Below, one piece after another: positions 63,315 to 64,000 of a DNA stretch of 64,000 nucleotides (position 1 is the first letter of the stretch; each line of letters starts with the position of its first letter). Source of the stretch: JAJPHU01 sp035553375 (lineage in GTDB: Bacteria; Planctomycetota; Planctomycetia; Gemmatales; Gemmataceae); NCBI GenBank assembly GCA_035553375.1, contig DATNCY010000180.1:1-64000 (forward strand), given 5' to 3'. The notes under the pieces were generated by a model that saw nothing but the letters and a program-made list of their open reading frames with translations, had not been told where the DNA came from and searched no databases. Position numbers and translations under genes: made by a program.

Positions 63315-63606
63315 TCGCCAATTTCACGATTCGTTCCTGGTGAAGCTTCACTTGTTCCTTGTCGTCAAAGTTTGGTGGCTGTTCAAGAAGTTGAGCGAAC
63401 TGTTCCACTTTATCCGCCGAGTTTGCGAGTCGCTGCCGGCGAGGCTTCACCTGTTTCCTGTTGTCAAAGTTTGGTGGTGGTTGACGGAATCGAGCGAACT
63501 GTTCCACCGAGTCCGCCGCTCTCGCCGCTCCCGCCAAGGTCAGGAATGCGAAAGCAAAGACCAGCCGGCGAACGTGACGAGATTGCGAGGTGAGGATCGG
63601 GCGCAT
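63190..63606 (-). CDS. N-terminal part of the HEAT protein (signal peptide, tandem duplication)
   Basis: 138 residues. GGAAG 6 bases before the ATG; signal peptide VRRLVFAFAFLTLAGAARAA. Two 33-residue units follow (VEQFARFRQPPPNFDNRKQV / VEQFAQLLEQPPNFDDKEQV). Then DLRRVLSLREW, after which the frame runs 15-20 codons of unlikely sequence (PQMQGPQGDEENPPR) to a TGA. In the overlapping frame, KRTLLGKIYQKV fits the HEAT body. The transition lies near 63225-63255. Confidence 0.65.
   Translation of the reverse strand: MRPILTSQSRHVRRLVFAFAFLTLAGAARAADSVEQFARFRQPPPNFDNRKQVKPRRQRLANSADKVEQFAQLLEQPPNFDDKEQVKLHQERIVKLANELVRPGDLRRVLSLREWPQMQGPQGDEENPPRQNLPESPG
63342..63539. repeat. 99-bp tandem duplication in HEAT N-terminus
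   Basis: 63342-63440 and 63441-63539 are similar copies (GAAGCTTCAC / GAGGCTTCAC, CAAAGTTTGGTGG, GAGCGAACTGTTCCAC). 99 bases is 33 codons, so the duplication keeps frame. Confidence 0.85.
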
Positions 63607-63740
63607 CAGTCGCTTCCTTTGTTGATGACTGCGAAGTGCTACTTGCGACGCCGACGCGCAGCGTATAGTCTGGCAACACGCATTGCAAGCAACTTCTTTA
63701 ATCTTCACCAAGAAGCCGAAAACCTCATGGAGTCGCCATC

Positions 63741-64000
63741 ATGTACCGCCTGCTGGTGCCGCTGTTATGTTGTTTTTGCTGGACCTTGCTGCTGGCACTA
63801 CCAACGACGAGCCTGGCGCAGCTGCCGAGTGAAAACGCCTTCGCTTCGCAACGCATCAATGCCACGGAACGGGCCAAGACGCTGTTCGAGTCCAGCCAAG
63901 CCCAACCCCGCGACCTCGCCCTGGCGCGGCGGAAGGCGGCCGAAGTGAGCTTTCAGAGGCACATGGACGGCTACCGCACAGGCGCACCGGTAACGCACGC
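63741..64000 (+). CDS. secreted protein, N-terminus only (partial)
   Basis: 86 codons to the window edge. Signal peptide (about 1-26: LLVPLLCCFCWTLLLALPTT, then S-L-A-Q). The mature part starts QLPSENAFASQRINATERAK; no domain can be assigned. Divergent from the HEAT gene (134 bases between starts). Confidence 0.7.
   Translation, partial: MYRLLVPLLCCFCWTLLLALPTTSLAQLPSENAFASQRINATERAKTLFESSQAQPRDLALARRKAAEVSFQRHMDGYRTGAPVTH

Overview
The window reads as chromosome of a GC-rich planctomycete, most likely of the Gemmata group. The signs are a DUF1559 (H-X9-DG type) pseudopilin followed by a small lipoprotein, an ECF sigma factor translationally coupled to a Ser/Thr kinase with TPRs, three exported proteins with an N-terminal L-E-x-L-E-D-R motif, a Tat-exported Gfo/Idh oxidoreductase, an Hsp70-like protein with a long C-terminal extension, and a lipid A/heptose gene cluster. 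No rRNA, tRNA, CRISPR array, transposase or phage gene was seen.

Layout. 1-6.2 kb: end of nadC coupled to birA, a LEDR-motif protein, a WD40 protein, an ogt remnant, and a three-gene ABC exporter operon on the minus strand. 6.2-19 kb: a ParE-type toxin/antitoxin pair, mutS2 without an Smr domain, a DUF4291 protein, thiO, a dynamin-like GTPase, a Gfo/Idh protein, an Hsp70-like protein and an orphan histidine kinase. 19-22.6 kb: a two-domain esterase, a coupled pair (small DUF5678-like protein plus retropepsin-like protease), and a broken copy of the esterase 3' end. 22.6-34.9 kb: envelope cluster with lpxK, a deoxyhypusine-synthase-like gene, hldE, waaF, a triple WaaP/KdkA-like kinase fusion, a glycosyltransferase, a sterol-desaturase-family hydroxylase, a TPR protein and a sugar epimerase. 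34.8-46.8 kb: housekeeping genes (gluQRS, lipA, tmk, holB, dgkA) mixed with TPR, DUF952, AI-2E, DUF1328, HNH, pilin-like and CHAD genes. 46.9-53.5 kb: a second dynamin-like GTPase, thioredoxin, DUF488, SDR, proS, pncA. 53.7-61.5 kb: kinase/ECF operon, two delta-60 repeat proteins, and what looks like the collapsed remnant of a second kinase/ECF operon. 61.7-64 kb: a frameshifted HEAT-repeat protein and the start of a secreted protein.

The most unusual content is two families of short inverted repeats. Family 1 consists of arrays of 7-bp units, mostly as facing inverted arms, at nine loci. The heptamer differs between loci but the period is always 7. Arrays lie between genes, inside reading frames at permissive sites (birA, mutS2, the Hsp70-like gene, probably an ABC ATPase leader), and at gene ends where they supply stop codons (lpxK, a lipoyl-domain gene). 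Family 2 consists of near-perfect palindromes (stems of about 15-40 bp) at about 15 loci, built from interchangeable cores, several inside a shared outer arm (GGCACTAACA). They also supply the last codons and stops of several genes, including tmk and an ABC ATPase.

Functionally, the envelope cluster indicates a lipid A with a heptose core phosphorylated by unusual kinases. The sigma/kinase operon and the LEDR/delta-60 proteins look like a lineage-specific signalling and surface-protein region still undergoing duplication and deletion.
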